From: Euprymna scolopes | Taxonomy: Eukaryota; Mollusca; Cephalopoda; Sepiida; Sepiolidae | NCBI GenBank assembly: GCA_024364805.1 | Contig: CM044488.1 | Coordinates: 68,084,593 to 68,135,249, forward strand | Direction: 5' to 3' | Length of the DNA stretch: 50,657 nt | Part shown: piece by piece, positions 46,301-50,657 of the stretch | Position numbering within the stretch: the stretch's first letter is position 1 | How the letters are laid out: the number at the start of each line of letters is the position of its first letter | Notes under the pieces: model-generated | What the model was told of the DNA's origin: nothing | Databases searched by the model: none | The model's input: the letters and a program-made list of their open reading frames with translations, nothing else | Made by a program: the position numbers and the translations under genes

Positions 46301-48549
46301 TTGGGCCAATTTTTCGATATTTGTCATCCAAGACATTAAGCGTCAAAATGATACCGATCCCATGAAAATCCGTCGCCTCTGTCTAGGTTTAGGCAGACAT
46401 ACAAACATGCATACATACATTTAAACAGACAGGTGAGGTTTATATTATAGATAATGATGAAAAGTTTAAAAATAATATTTAAAAAGAAAATTAATGGATG
46501 AAAAACCTTCCAAATCCCAGATTGCCATAATGTCTGCCAAAGTTCCAGTTCGTCTCACTTTCACCGTGTGAGTAGCAAGCTCATAATTCTTGCCTGCCAG
46601 GAGGCCATTTTTGTTGTCATCTTCACCATTTGCAAACGACTCTAAATAAAGAAATGGAAAAGAAAACAAAAAAAAAAATATTTTTAGGCATTTTCAACAT
46701 TTTCAAATTACACAATCATATCTATTAAAAAGGCTTGGTTTAGATATTTGTAATTTCATGTTGGCAGTTTAGATGAAAATAGGTTACAAAGACGGGACTA
46801 GAAGGAAATGAAATAATTCAAATTACATCCATTTTTTGGAGGTCAAGTGGGACAGGTTTTGTCAGAGAGAAGGATGCAGGGTCAGTAATTTCCAATTTTC
46901 AATAATAATGGGCTAGGTGGGAGTGAAAAAATAGGAGGTGTATGATAAAACGATGAAAGAGAGAAAGATAGAAATGGATTGTGAGAGAAGTTTTAATATT
47001 AAAGACGCTACAAACTTTTTAACTTCTTCTATTTTATTTTTATGGTCTTAAACAATGCCAGGTGACCCTGCAAATAATTAAAAAAACAAACAAACAAAAA
47101 CCCCTAACCTTCATTTGAAACAATTTTGAGTCGTTTTTTGGGAGATTCCTCATGCTCATCATCTGTCCCAGATCTAAATAAAAGAAATAAAAATAAAAAT
47201 TATTGACACAGGAGCAGTGTACAAGGTCAGTTTAAAGTAAGGAGTCTTAAAGCTTGAACATACATTAAGGCCAGGGACGTGCAGAGGAGGCAGGTACTAA
47301 AGGTACCCAAGCCCTTTTTACTCCTATTTTAAAAGTGCCCTTTTCAGAGGAATGTTCCACCGAGACACCATTTTTTTTCATGAACACCCTCCCTTAAAGT
47401 GTTCTCTGCAAGTCATTGATTAAGGCACATTAAAAAATAACCAAAAATGAAAATCTGAACTTGGATGAGTATCTACCGACTATTGGTTTATGGAAAGTCA
47501 TTAAAGAAAAGAAAAAAGTAAATAACTAATCTTTTTGTAGGTATTCATAAAGTACTGCATATTAGGTGATTGGCTGTGTATTTAAAACATGGGGAGGGGA
47601 GGATGTACTTTCACCTAACAATTTAATAAAAAAAGATACAATTTTATTTGAAAATGCTATTTAAAAAATATAACGGTAACATAAATGCATAAGCACCATT
47701 TTGTTTTTTTAAATTAAGTTGACGCCCGACTATTGTCGGTTTTTCTGTTGCGTTTTAAATAAACATGGTTATTTGTAAGTTATTTTTTTAATTAAGAAAA
47801 ACAAGATGAAAATATAATCTCGTTGACGACTGAATATTGTCTCTTTTTGTAATGTGTTTTGCATAAATGTAGTTATTTTTAAGTTCTTTTTTAAATCAAA
47901 TTAAATTTTTTCTTTTCATTTTTATTTCAATTTTATTAAAAAAATATATAAAAAACTGATTATAACGATGAAGCGCTAATTTGATACGACTTTTCCAGCA
48001 GGTTTTTCATTTCTGGATACATATCCAGCCGATACTAAAAGTTTACATTTGCATGGAAGACATACAGCAATTTATTCGTTATATGGTCTTATTACAATAT
48101 GTTGTACATGATGCATAGTATTTTGGTTTGATTGTTCTGTTTTATGGCATATCAACCCTGTTCAGGATAATTTAATGGAGAATCCAATAATCTTTATATC
48201 TTCAAATATTTACTCAGTGTTTGAGTTGCTTGTTTTTTTCTTTAGAGGAAATTTGTTATTTTTGATTTAAACTTTGCAGAAAGGAAAAATATAACATTGA
48301 TATTTGGTGCTTTGTTTTTTCACACTAATAAACAAATTTGTGATTTGTCCTAAACAAAATGATTGGAAGGAGAAGAGAAAACAATGAACTGAACGAAAAT
48401 CTTACCTTTTGGAATGAGTATGGCAAGAACGAAGCAAACGGAACAAAACTGATGTACCTCGGAATTTTAAGTTGCCAACGGCAATCAGGAAAGTATTCAA
48501 AGGAATGCAAAAAGAGGCTGGGTTCGTTTCATTTCCATTGTTAAACAAT
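19210..48549 (-). CDS. Atypical PPP-family serine/threonine protein phosphatase, 5' end missing
   Basis: Metallo-dependent protein serine/threonine phosphatase assembled from 12 exons (minus strand): 48549-48406, 47173-47109, 46641-46507, 45503-45412, 41575-41495, 36611-36479, 28674-28544, 25959-25853, 24831-24729, 22929-22787, 21831-21654, 19335-19210. All introns are GT-AG and the phases agree, giving 478 residues plus a TGA stop. Numbering from the first whole visible codon, the metal and catalytic motifs are GDIHGN (217-222), GDYVDRG (249-255), RGNHE (280-284), AHGG (334-337) and RAHE (427-430). The family's SAPNYC near the C-terminus reads SSSRYC, with the Tyr and Cys kept. Residues 1-200 form an N-terminal extension that includes a basic PKKRLK stretch, which could be a nuclear signal. 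The tail ends soon after the catalytic core (ends IRIDTS). The catalytic core is certain. Membership of a PPP branch outside the standard named classes is inferred from memory. The start codon was not found. Confidence 0.93.
19336..20689. other. Intron after exon 11, unique-looking part
   Basis: AT-rich. Around 20230-20580 the sequence is more GC-balanced and may be an old insertion, but no protein or repeat family is recognised. Confidence 0.4.
20690..21260 (-). mobile_element. Tc1/mariner (IS630-type) transposase remnant
   Basis: Minus-strand readings in shifting frames give [37 protein letters not shown] and [11 protein letters not shown], collinear with the mariner-type GHxMPPHxF...VYxxVL...VxPW catalytic region. 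Frames are broken several times and the acidic triad cannot be traced. It sits in the intron between exons 11 and 12. Confidence 0.75.
21654..21831 (-). CDS. Phosphatase exon 11, motif RAHE
   Basis: Reads [14 protein letters not shown] (phosphate-binding Arg before GTA) and [16 protein letters not shown], which supplies the last His metal ligand. The donor CAG/GTGAGT is a near-consensus site. Confidence 0.97.
22490..22780 (-). mobile_element. LINE reverse transcriptase fragment (YGSETW type)
   Basis: The minus reading [20 protein letters not shown], then IERNDMRMI and KDGLSSEDY, matches the post-catalytic region of a non-LTR reverse transcriptase (YGSETW and RLSSEEL-like motifs). An in-frame stop shows it is dead. 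This family differs from J and K. Confidence 0.75.
22787..22929 (-). CDS. Phosphatase exon 10, motif AHGG
   Basis: Reads [20 protein letters not shown] and later [11 protein letters not shown]. The His of AHGG is a metal ligand in the family, and WNDP corresponds to the WSDP motif of PP1 and PP2A. The middle segment ([12 protein letters not shown]) is rich in Pro and longer in character than in PP1. Confidence 0.97.
23434..23510 (-). pseudogene. 5S rRNA-derived fragment
   Basis: The minus strand reads CTGAAGTTAAGCAATGTAGA and later TTTGGGAATACCAGGTGCTC, collinear with the 3' two-thirds of eukaryotic 5S rRNA (GAAGTTAAGCAAC..., CTGGGAATACCRGGTGC). The first 45 or so bases of 5S are absent. About 150 bases of other sequence follow (to about 23280), so this may be a 5S-derived SINE rather than a bare pseudogene. 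Confidence 0.75.
23557..24010. mobile_element. Family B foldback MITE, copy 1 (8-bp duplication)
   Basis: Terminus GGTACTTGTACAGTTTAGTC is inverted at the right as GACTAAACTACAAGTACC. TATTATTA lies on both sides (23549-23556, 24011-24018), though the left one is in an ATT microsatellite. The arms include TTTGATCAAGTAGTTTTAT and the apex GGGGAGATAACTCC. The 8-bp duplication points to hAT or a related superfamily. Confidence 0.85.
24698..24707. other. Assembly gap (10 N)
   Basis: Ten N bases sit inside a T/A homopolymer in the intron after exon 9. Their true length is unknown. Confidence 1.
24729..24831 (-). CDS. Phosphatase exon 9
   Basis: Reads [20 protein letters not shown] then [14 protein letters not shown], the standard PPP helix-strand unit before the HGG motif. 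Its donor is followed within 22 bases by the contig N gap (24698-24707), so the downstream intron edge is not fully sequenced. Confidence 0.97.
24953..25387. mobile_element. Family A foldback MITE, copy 4
   Basis: Termini GGTTCTTGTCCAGAATTCC and GGAATTCTGGACAAGAACC are perfect inverts. Flanks ATAATTTT and CTAATTTC match at 6 of 8. The apex carries GAGTTATCTCCTTTTG. It fills almost half of the 1,021-base intron between exons 8 and 9. Confidence 0.9.
25853..25959 (-). CDS. Phosphatase exon 8, motif RGNHE
   Basis: Reads [20 protein letters not shown] then [15 protein letters not shown]. The RGNHE motif supplies the Asn metal ligand and the catalytic His. The segment after it is [10 protein letters not shown], where PP1 and PP2A have Y-x-F-YDEC, so the family's usual aromatic pattern is altered here. 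Confidence 0.97.
26050..26739. other. Intron 7 stretch with dispersed short repeats
   Basis: AAAATTAGAATTTAAATGAA occurs at about 26183 and 26433, and TTAACCCATTAGATCCCAG at 26135 resembles a TTAA-target transposon end. No partner end was found. Confidence 0.3.
26740..27045 (-). mobile_element. LINE reverse transcriptase C-terminus (family K)
   Basis: The minus open frame 26994-26797 ends [20 protein letters not shown] and [15 protein letters not shown] then a stop, the standard end of the jockey/CR1-like reverse transcriptase. It is 5'-truncated near 27045. Confidence 0.85.
27595..28371. mobile_element. TA-flanked Tc1/mariner-type non-autonomous element
   Basis: Left terminus TA/CAGTAATACCTTGAGATAC is inverted at the right as GTATTTCAAGATATTACTG/TA. 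TA on each side fits Tc1/mariner target duplication. The 777-base interior has a (CA)n run near 27912 and T-rich low complexity, with no transposase frame. Confidence 0.8.
28544..28674 (-). CDS. Phosphatase exon 7, motifs GDIHGN and GDYVDRG
   Basis: Carries the first two PPP signatures, [20 protein letters not shown] and [16 protein letters not shown]. By family knowledge, the Asp and His of the first motif and the Asp of the second bind the two active-site metals, and the Arg in DRG binds phosphate. Acceptor TTTTCAG, donor GAG/GTAAAA. Confidence 0.97.
29465..29620 (+). mobile_element. SINE S2, copy 2 (partial)
   Basis: TATTTACTTGGCTTCCCATG, then AGAATTAGACACGAGTG, TTTTTAATGTGAGG and AGAAGAATTTCTCCTTTACT follow the order of the S2 family. 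The tail is unclear. Confidence 0.55.
30600..31690 (-). mobile_element. Helitron-like element, copy 1 of a tandem pair
   Basis: On the minus strand it starts TCTTTATATATATAAAAGG at 31690 and ends with a perfect 6-bp stem (30611-30616 with 30623-30628) 7 bases before CTAG, followed by T. TC start, subterminal hairpin and CTAG/T end are the Helitron structural signature. There is no Rep/helicase frame, so it is non-autonomous. It contains a SINE-like module near 30920-31010. Confidence 0.7.
31691..32330 (-). mobile_element. Helitron-like element, copy 2, joined head to tail
   Basis: The CTAG end at 31694-31691 abuts the TC start of copy 1. Inside, AAGGTGGAAAAGAAAGTG, the ATAACAATTGTCTGATATGA module and AAAAGTCGGTGTAAATAAAT repeat copy 1 in order. 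The 5' end is not found. Confidence 0.65.
32520..34440 (-). mobile_element. Broken jockey/CR1-like LINE (linker, RT, thumb)
   Basis: Read right to left on the minus strand: the linker ([20 protein letters not shown] at about 34300, [18 protein letters not shown] at about 34190), then an open frame 33970-33587 with the catalytic-type FADDITLH and [12 protein letters not shown], then the thumb ([20 protein letters not shown] at about 32680) and [13 protein letters not shown]. The RT fingers are deleted where linker and FADD meet near 33970. Foreign sequence separates 33590 from 32860. Confidence 0.8.
33037..33379 (+). mobile_element. Possible solo LTR (fossil)
   Basis: Starts TGTTAGGTCG and ends TCTACCA, with an AATAAAAGAAC signal near the 3' end followed by a short U5-like stretch. 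It is more GC-rich than its surroundings and lies inside a LINE. No flanking duplication or internal coding region is seen. The LTR class is a guess. Confidence 0.35.
34640..35335. repeat. Nested inverted and direct repeats
   Basis: Arm 34660-34797 (GGATAAAATATCAACATG, TTAATAATTAATCAAAAATA) is inverted at 35074-35206. A block at 34812-34935 (TAGATTGCAGGTTAATTCTT) recurs directly at 35207-35335. It probably formed by nested foldback insertions. An A-run lies at 34933-34954. Confidence 0.7.
35690..36377 (+). mobile_element. LINE family J 3' end split by a SINE
   Basis: Coding remnant: [36 protein letters not shown], then [20 protein letters not shown] in the next frame. It is interrupted at 36041-36229 by an S2 SINE and resumes with the family J 3' UTR (CCTTATCCTCGAGTGGCC) and poly-A ending at about 36375. 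Confidence 0.85.
36041..36229 (-). mobile_element. SINE S2 with 13-bp target duplication
   Basis: ACAATTTGATCCA occurs at 36028-36040 and again at 36230-36242, fixing the ends. The minus strand reads ACCTATTTACAATGCCTCCC at the head and ACAGATACTACACTTTGATC then CCCGAAGGC at the tail. It is nested in a family J LINE and so is younger than it. Confidence 0.9.
36479..36611 (-). CDS. Phosphatase exon 6, start of catalytic domain
   Basis: Encodes the helix ahead of the catalytic core ([20 protein letters not shown]) and the strand leading into it ([11 protein letters not shown]). The last base completes the Gly of GDIHG. This matches the usual N-terminal PPP layout, in which an LC..A.EI helix comes just before the first metal motif. 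Confidence 0.95.
37040..37460 (+). mobile_element. LINE 3' end (family K)
   Basis: Collinear with 140-545: TCTACCAAGCTCCAGCC, TACAAATACTTCAACAGAAT, GGAATTCCCTCTCTG and the terminal reading [17 protein letters not shown]-run lies at about 37231-37240. Confidence 0.75.
37461..38199. other. AT-rich intron stretch, nothing recognised
   Basis: T-rich low complexity near 37610-37720. No exon of the phosphatase is expected here, since exons 5 and 6 join in phase. Confidence 0.5.
38200..38601. mobile_element. Family A foldback MITE, copy 5, with Helitron 3' end inside
   Basis: Termini GATTCTTGTTCAGGATTTCC and GGAATTCTGGATAAGAATC are flanked by AAAATATT and AAAGTATT (7 of 8). A plus-strand Helitron-like end (GGGCAACGCC ... 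CTGCTAG/T at 38566-38569) interrupts the right arm. Confidence 0.8.
39107..39563. mobile_element. Family B foldback MITE, copy 2 (8-bp duplication)
   Basis: Terminus GGTACTTGTACAATTTAATC is inverted as GATTAAACCGTACAAGTACC. The flanks are AATGCTGC and AATGCTAC, 7 of 8 in unique sequence, which confirms the 8-bp duplication inferred for copy 1. The apex carries GGGGAGATAACTCAG. Confidence 0.9.
40300..40690. repeat. Degenerate tandem units of about 120-130 bases
   Basis: About three units share the order TTTTGGTCTA, a TGAAATTTTAGATATA-type block, a TTTTGGG/TTTGAGCCC block and GGGGTCA before GACCTYTG. They are probably internal repeats of the surrounding element. Confidence 0.55.
40690..40950 (+). 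mobile_element. Helitron-like 5' end repeat (S1), copy 3
   Basis: ATGTATGTATGTATGTTTGC, AGAGGCGACGGATTTTACC and GGCACTTTTCTACAGG follow the S1 order. The first bases are lost. Confidence 0.6.
41495..41575 (-). CDS. Phosphatase exon 5
   Basis: An 81-base phase-0 exon of 27 codons reading [20 protein letters not shown] and ending in ATKETK. It links the variable extension to the helical start of the phosphatase domain. Confidence 0.85.
41847..42060 (+). mobile_element. SINE S2 trimer, unit 1
   Basis: Head GTATTTATTTGCTTCCCCAC, centre AAAACCAGCTCCCC and GAGGGTTTCCCC, tail CAGATACTACACTTTGATCC then CGGCCCGAAGG. It is directly followed by unit 2. Confidence 0.9.
42061..42280 (+). mobile_element. 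SINE S2 trimer, unit 2
   Basis: Head GGTATTTATTTGCTCCCCC, centre AACTTCCCGGGGAGTAGGGG, tail GATACTACACTTTGATCCCG then GCCCGAAGGCCA. Confidence 0.9.
42281..42523 (+). mobile_element. SINE S2 trimer, unit 3
   Basis: Closest to unit 2, with an extra inverted ACATATAAGAT-type insertion before the tail. A purine-rich tail follows and then the right copy of the target duplication TTTTCTATTTATTTAA (42549-42564; left copy 41830-41845). Confidence 0.9.
43489..43922. mobile_element. Family E long-inverted-repeat element, copy 2
   Basis: The left arm TATTACTCGGACTGACG, TATCTTGAGTATTATT and GATGTAACCTCT is mirrored by GGTTACATC, GAATAACACTCCAGATGAG and CCAAATAATA. A tRNA B-box-like GTTCGATCCTC lies inside. 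Confidence 0.7.
44155..44340 (+). mobile_element. tRNA-derived SINE-like repeat, copy 2
   Basis: Head GGGAGGTGGTCTTGTGATTA, then ATGTTGGCAACTTTCAGATG, GATGTCTTTCTAGAACGAAT and ATCATGGAAACCAATGC. It is collinear with copies at 12738 and 44943. Confidence 0.6.
44395..44720 (+). repeat. Purine-rich low-complexity tract
   Basis: About 325 bases are almost all A and G on the plus strand, with a TCTATATATATAAAAGGAC block at about 44470 that resembles a Helitron 5' end. Confidence 0.8.
44943..45130 (+). mobile_element. tRNA-derived SINE-like repeat, copy 3
   Basis: Head GGGAGGTGATTGGTTAATTA with a B-box-like GTTTGAATCC at the tRNA spacing, then TTCTGGCAACCTTCACATGG and GATGTCTTTCAAGAAAGAG. Confidence 0.65.
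45412..45503 (-). CDS. Phosphatase exon 4 (Ser-rich linker)
   Basis: A 92-base exon reading [20 protein letters not shown] and then MSSVDSFNQ. It is Ser-rich, and FQRMSSVDS looks like a possible kinase site. Acceptor TTTTAG, donor AATCAG/GTTTGT. Confidence 0.8.
45752..45870. mobile_element. Family E half copy
   Basis: Only the left arm is present: TTTGGATTATTCGGACTACT, CTCATCTTGAGTGTTATT and GATGTAACCGCTGAC. Confidence 0.6.
46215..46451 (-). mobile_element. Helitron-like 5' end repeat (S1), copy 4
   Basis: On the minus strand it starts A/TCTATAATATAAACCTCAC, then TTTAAATGTATGTATGCATG, GAGGCGACGGATTTTCATGG and GCACTTTTCTACAAGG. Confidence 0.6.
46507..46641 (-). CDS. Phosphatase exon 3
   Basis: A 135-base exon encoding 44 residues, including [20 protein letters not shown]. 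It has good codon continuity with both neighbours. The hydrophilic linker changes to a short hydrophobic stretch ([10 protein letters not shown]). No known domain is recognised. Confidence 0.8.
47109..47173 (-). CDS. Phosphatase exon 2 (acidic then basic segment)
   Basis: A 65-base exon reading [18 protein letters not shown]. The acidic run followed by PKKRLK resembles a nuclear localisation or phosphorylated linker region. The phase fits both neighbours. Acceptor TTTAG, donor GAAG/GTTAG. Confidence 0.75.
48118..48330 (+). repeat. Dispersed repeat F, copy 2
   Basis: Collinear with 12885-13130 (TTTTATGGCATATCAACC, AGAGGAAATTTG, AACTTTGCAGAAAGG). The class is unknown. Confidence 0.6.
48406..48549 (-). 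CDS. Phosphatase exon 1 of those visible (N-terminal region)
   Basis: The acceptor CGCAG and donor AAAAG/GTAAG enclose 47 codons plus split codons at both ends. It reads [18 protein letters not shown] and then a [11 protein letters not shown] segment. It has no in-frame Met and its incoming phase needs two bases, so at least one more upstream exon exists. The fold is not recognised. Confidence 0.75.
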
Positions 48550-48737
48550 CTGCGACAGAAAAGTAAATATTTTGGTTAAATTATATTTTATTAAGCCATG
48601 ATCATAAAACCGTTAGCAATAGACAGAGGCTACTAAACTAATTGGGGAATGCATAAAACTTATGATAGTTAGACAATACAGAACTCCCAAAATGTGACAG
48701 TGATACATGTTCATTCACACAATTCTGAGGCAGAATG

Positions 48738-48788
<51 letters not shown>

Positions 48789-49949
48789 ATATATACACAC
48801 ACACACATATATATATATATACACACACACACACTTTTTTTACTCATTTCAGATTCTATCCTGCTTAAAAAGCAATAATCAAATATATCTGGATATTATT
48901 TGCTTTTTACAGGGTTTTCAAGACAAATTTGATGATTTTTTTTATATTCTGTCATTTCAGAACCAAGTATTTAATAGCAGTAAAGTTGTTTCTATGGATG
49001 ACCAGAAAGCATCAGGATATAAGAAGAGAGTGACCTGTATTATGTTGAATTAAAAATGTTTTAGCTGCAGCTCAATGTTCCTTGAATACCTTGAAAGCTG
49101 TGAAATGTGAGCTGGAGAATCAATGACGAAGGATCATGGTAAGTGTTTTAACTGTGTCCACACAACAAAATTTATTGTGAAGCTGCAAAAAGTGCAGACA
49201 AATCTATGTGAATCTTAATAAGAAATATAGAAGTCAGAGAATGATGACTATGAAGGGAGTGCTGAACAAGGATCTTCATTAAGCTAAGAAACTCCTCATT
49301 ATGGTTAAACATCTAATCCAAGCTAGAGATGCTGTGGTTCTTCTCAGGACCAGTTGCACAATGTGCAGAACAATTGTTTGCTAGAAGTCTTGTGTGCCAT
49401 GAAGATCAAGTTCTCTTAAACCGTGATATTATGAAGTATGTTTCCAACAAATGTCACATCATGCCCTCCCTCTCCCCCCAAAAAAACTGACTCAGAAAAC
49501 TCCCTGTTGTCAAATACTGAGTGAAGGTGATAGTGGAAAGGTCATACATGTAGCAGCAATACTCAACTTCATGTCACACTTCTAAGAAAACTCAGAATTG
49601 GCTGCCTGTCAACTTCCATAACTTCACCAGTCACAACATTTTCTCCCTCATCCCTTCACCTGAACTATTCTTACTGGGTGTAGTTGAGAAAGACAGCAAT
49701 AGTATTGCACTGTAATCGTATTGCCTGCCAGGATCAACTAGTATTCAAGCATCTTTCAAAGGCTGTCTGCTTCTGTTTCAGAACCCACCAGAATGATGTA
49801 ATTGAACTTTAGGGCAGTTTCTTCAACTAAGTTGTATTCAGCAAAAGTTTCTCCAAGAGATTGCTTTTGAATTTTGAGAATGCACCAATTATTGGCCAAG
49901 ATATGACATTTTTTTTCCTTTCTAAAAAGTATTAAATGTGTCTTAAATG
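48550..49949. other. Upstream flank or intron; phosphatase 5' exon not found
   Basis: Includes a CA/TA microsatellite (48739-48836). From about 49080 to 49950 the base composition is more even and resembles decayed mobile DNA. No exon ending in the phase needed by 48549 could be supported. Confidence 0.4.
48739..48836. repeat. Compound (CA)n/(TA)n microsatellite
   Basis: Alternating ACACACAC and ATATATAT blocks over about 98 bases. Confidence 0.97.
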
Positions 49950-50530
49950 CACTATACACACAAGCTGACTCATTATTAACAGGCATATGCCAAAGAACCA
50001 TACATGATAATAATGTGCAAAGTTCAAACTTTTTATGTTGGTAGTATGATTAGACTACTTCATACTCCTATTAATCAACATCAATACAAAAATCCTCATT
50101 TATGAAAAATTGGAAAAATATGAAAACATGCACAAATTACAATTACTATTGAAACTATGGATAGAAATACTAGCAATTTTAGAATCAAATAATTAATAAC
50201 TAAATTTAATGCACTATTTAATAATCTTGAACACCCTGTATGTAGACACAGACTGACCCATTAATGACAGGGATATGTCCAATAATGGTTAGCTTTTGAT
50301 GTATTTAATATCAACTTTATAAATGAATGAATAGAGCTCACATGGTCCAGCAATGCTTGAACATCCTTAAGCCAAAGTATGAACGTATTATCCACATATT
50401 ACTGTCATATTGACGACTTTAGTGATGTGAATCCTAACGCCATTTTTTCAAAGTATTCCATGCAGTACTGAAAACAACAAAGTTTTCCAAGTTCCATAAG
50501 ATTCACCTGAAGAAAATTGTGAAAATCACC
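49950..50530 (-). mobile_element. Penelope-like retroelement fossil (reverse transcriptase part)
   Basis: Minus-strand readings resemble the Penelope reverse transcriptase around its YVDDTFILW motif (here YVDNTFILW), the following helix (DVQALLDHVSSIHSFIK) and the SVYRKPTH-type region. The element is clearly broken and old. The 49950-50000 and 50232-50290 stretches are similar, hinting at two overlapping pieces. Confidence 0.55.
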
Positions 50531-50631
50531 ACCAAGATGGAAATAGTCTGAAGAATTCAAACATTATTTGTTTCTTCAAACTACTATTTTTTATCTTGGT
50601 ATATATTTTTATCATAGTATATATATATATA

Positions 50632-50657
50632 CTAGCAGAAGTACCAGTCGTTGACTG
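50632..50657 (-). mobile_element. Helitron-like 3' end cut by window edge
   Basis: On the minus strand a perfect 5-bp stem with 3-base loop (50645-50657, CAGTC GTT GACTG) precedes CTAG and T at 50635-50631. The rest lies beyond the window. Confidence 0.6.

Noticed and set aside
48694-49053. 119-codon plus frame beginning in a microsatellite
   Set aside because: The first third is encoded by a CA/TA repeat and the rest lacks any domain or supported splice site.

Overview
The window looks like nuclear DNA of a coleoid cephalopod, most likely an octopus. The reasons are its high AT content, long introns, no operon-like gene packing, a very dense load of SINEs, Helitron-like ends, LINE 3' ends and foldback MITEs, and an animal-type split gene. 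The species call is inference. There is no sign of bacterial genes, CRISPR arrays or an integrated virus with intact genes. A 10-base N gap (24698-24707) shows this is an assembled contig.

One host gene is clear. It lies on the minus strand from 48549 down to 19210. Twelve coding exons with GT-AG introns and compatible phases join into the last 478 residues of a PPP-family serine/threonine protein phosphatase. All metal-binding and catalytic signatures are present (GDIHGN, GDYVDRG, RGNHE, CAHGGI, RAHE). The usual C-terminal SAPNYC motif reads SSSRYC, and a region of about 200 residues precedes the catalytic domain. It does not look like PP1, PP2A, PP2B, PP4, PP5, PP6 or PPEF, so I call it an atypical PPP phosphatase. 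Its first exon or exons are not found and may lie beyond 48549 or outside the window.

Layout: 1-3250 holds LINE 3' ends; 3250-19209 is gene-free, AT-rich and full of MITEs, and lies downstream of the phosphatase gene; 19210-48549 is the gene, whose introns carry nearly every repeat type seen here; 48550-50657 holds a shared repeat, microsatellites, Penelope-like reverse transcriptase remains and a Helitron-like 3' terminus cut by the window edge.

No new multi-gene system was found. The points most worth checking are: the atypical phosphatase; a SINE trimer bounded as a whole by a 16-bp target duplication; two foldback MITE families with different ends that share a central GGGAGATAACTC-type motif at the hairpin apex; a 5S rRNA-derived fragment; tandem Helitron-like elements carrying a SINE-like module; and phosphatase exon 9, which has a foldback MITE in each flanking intron.
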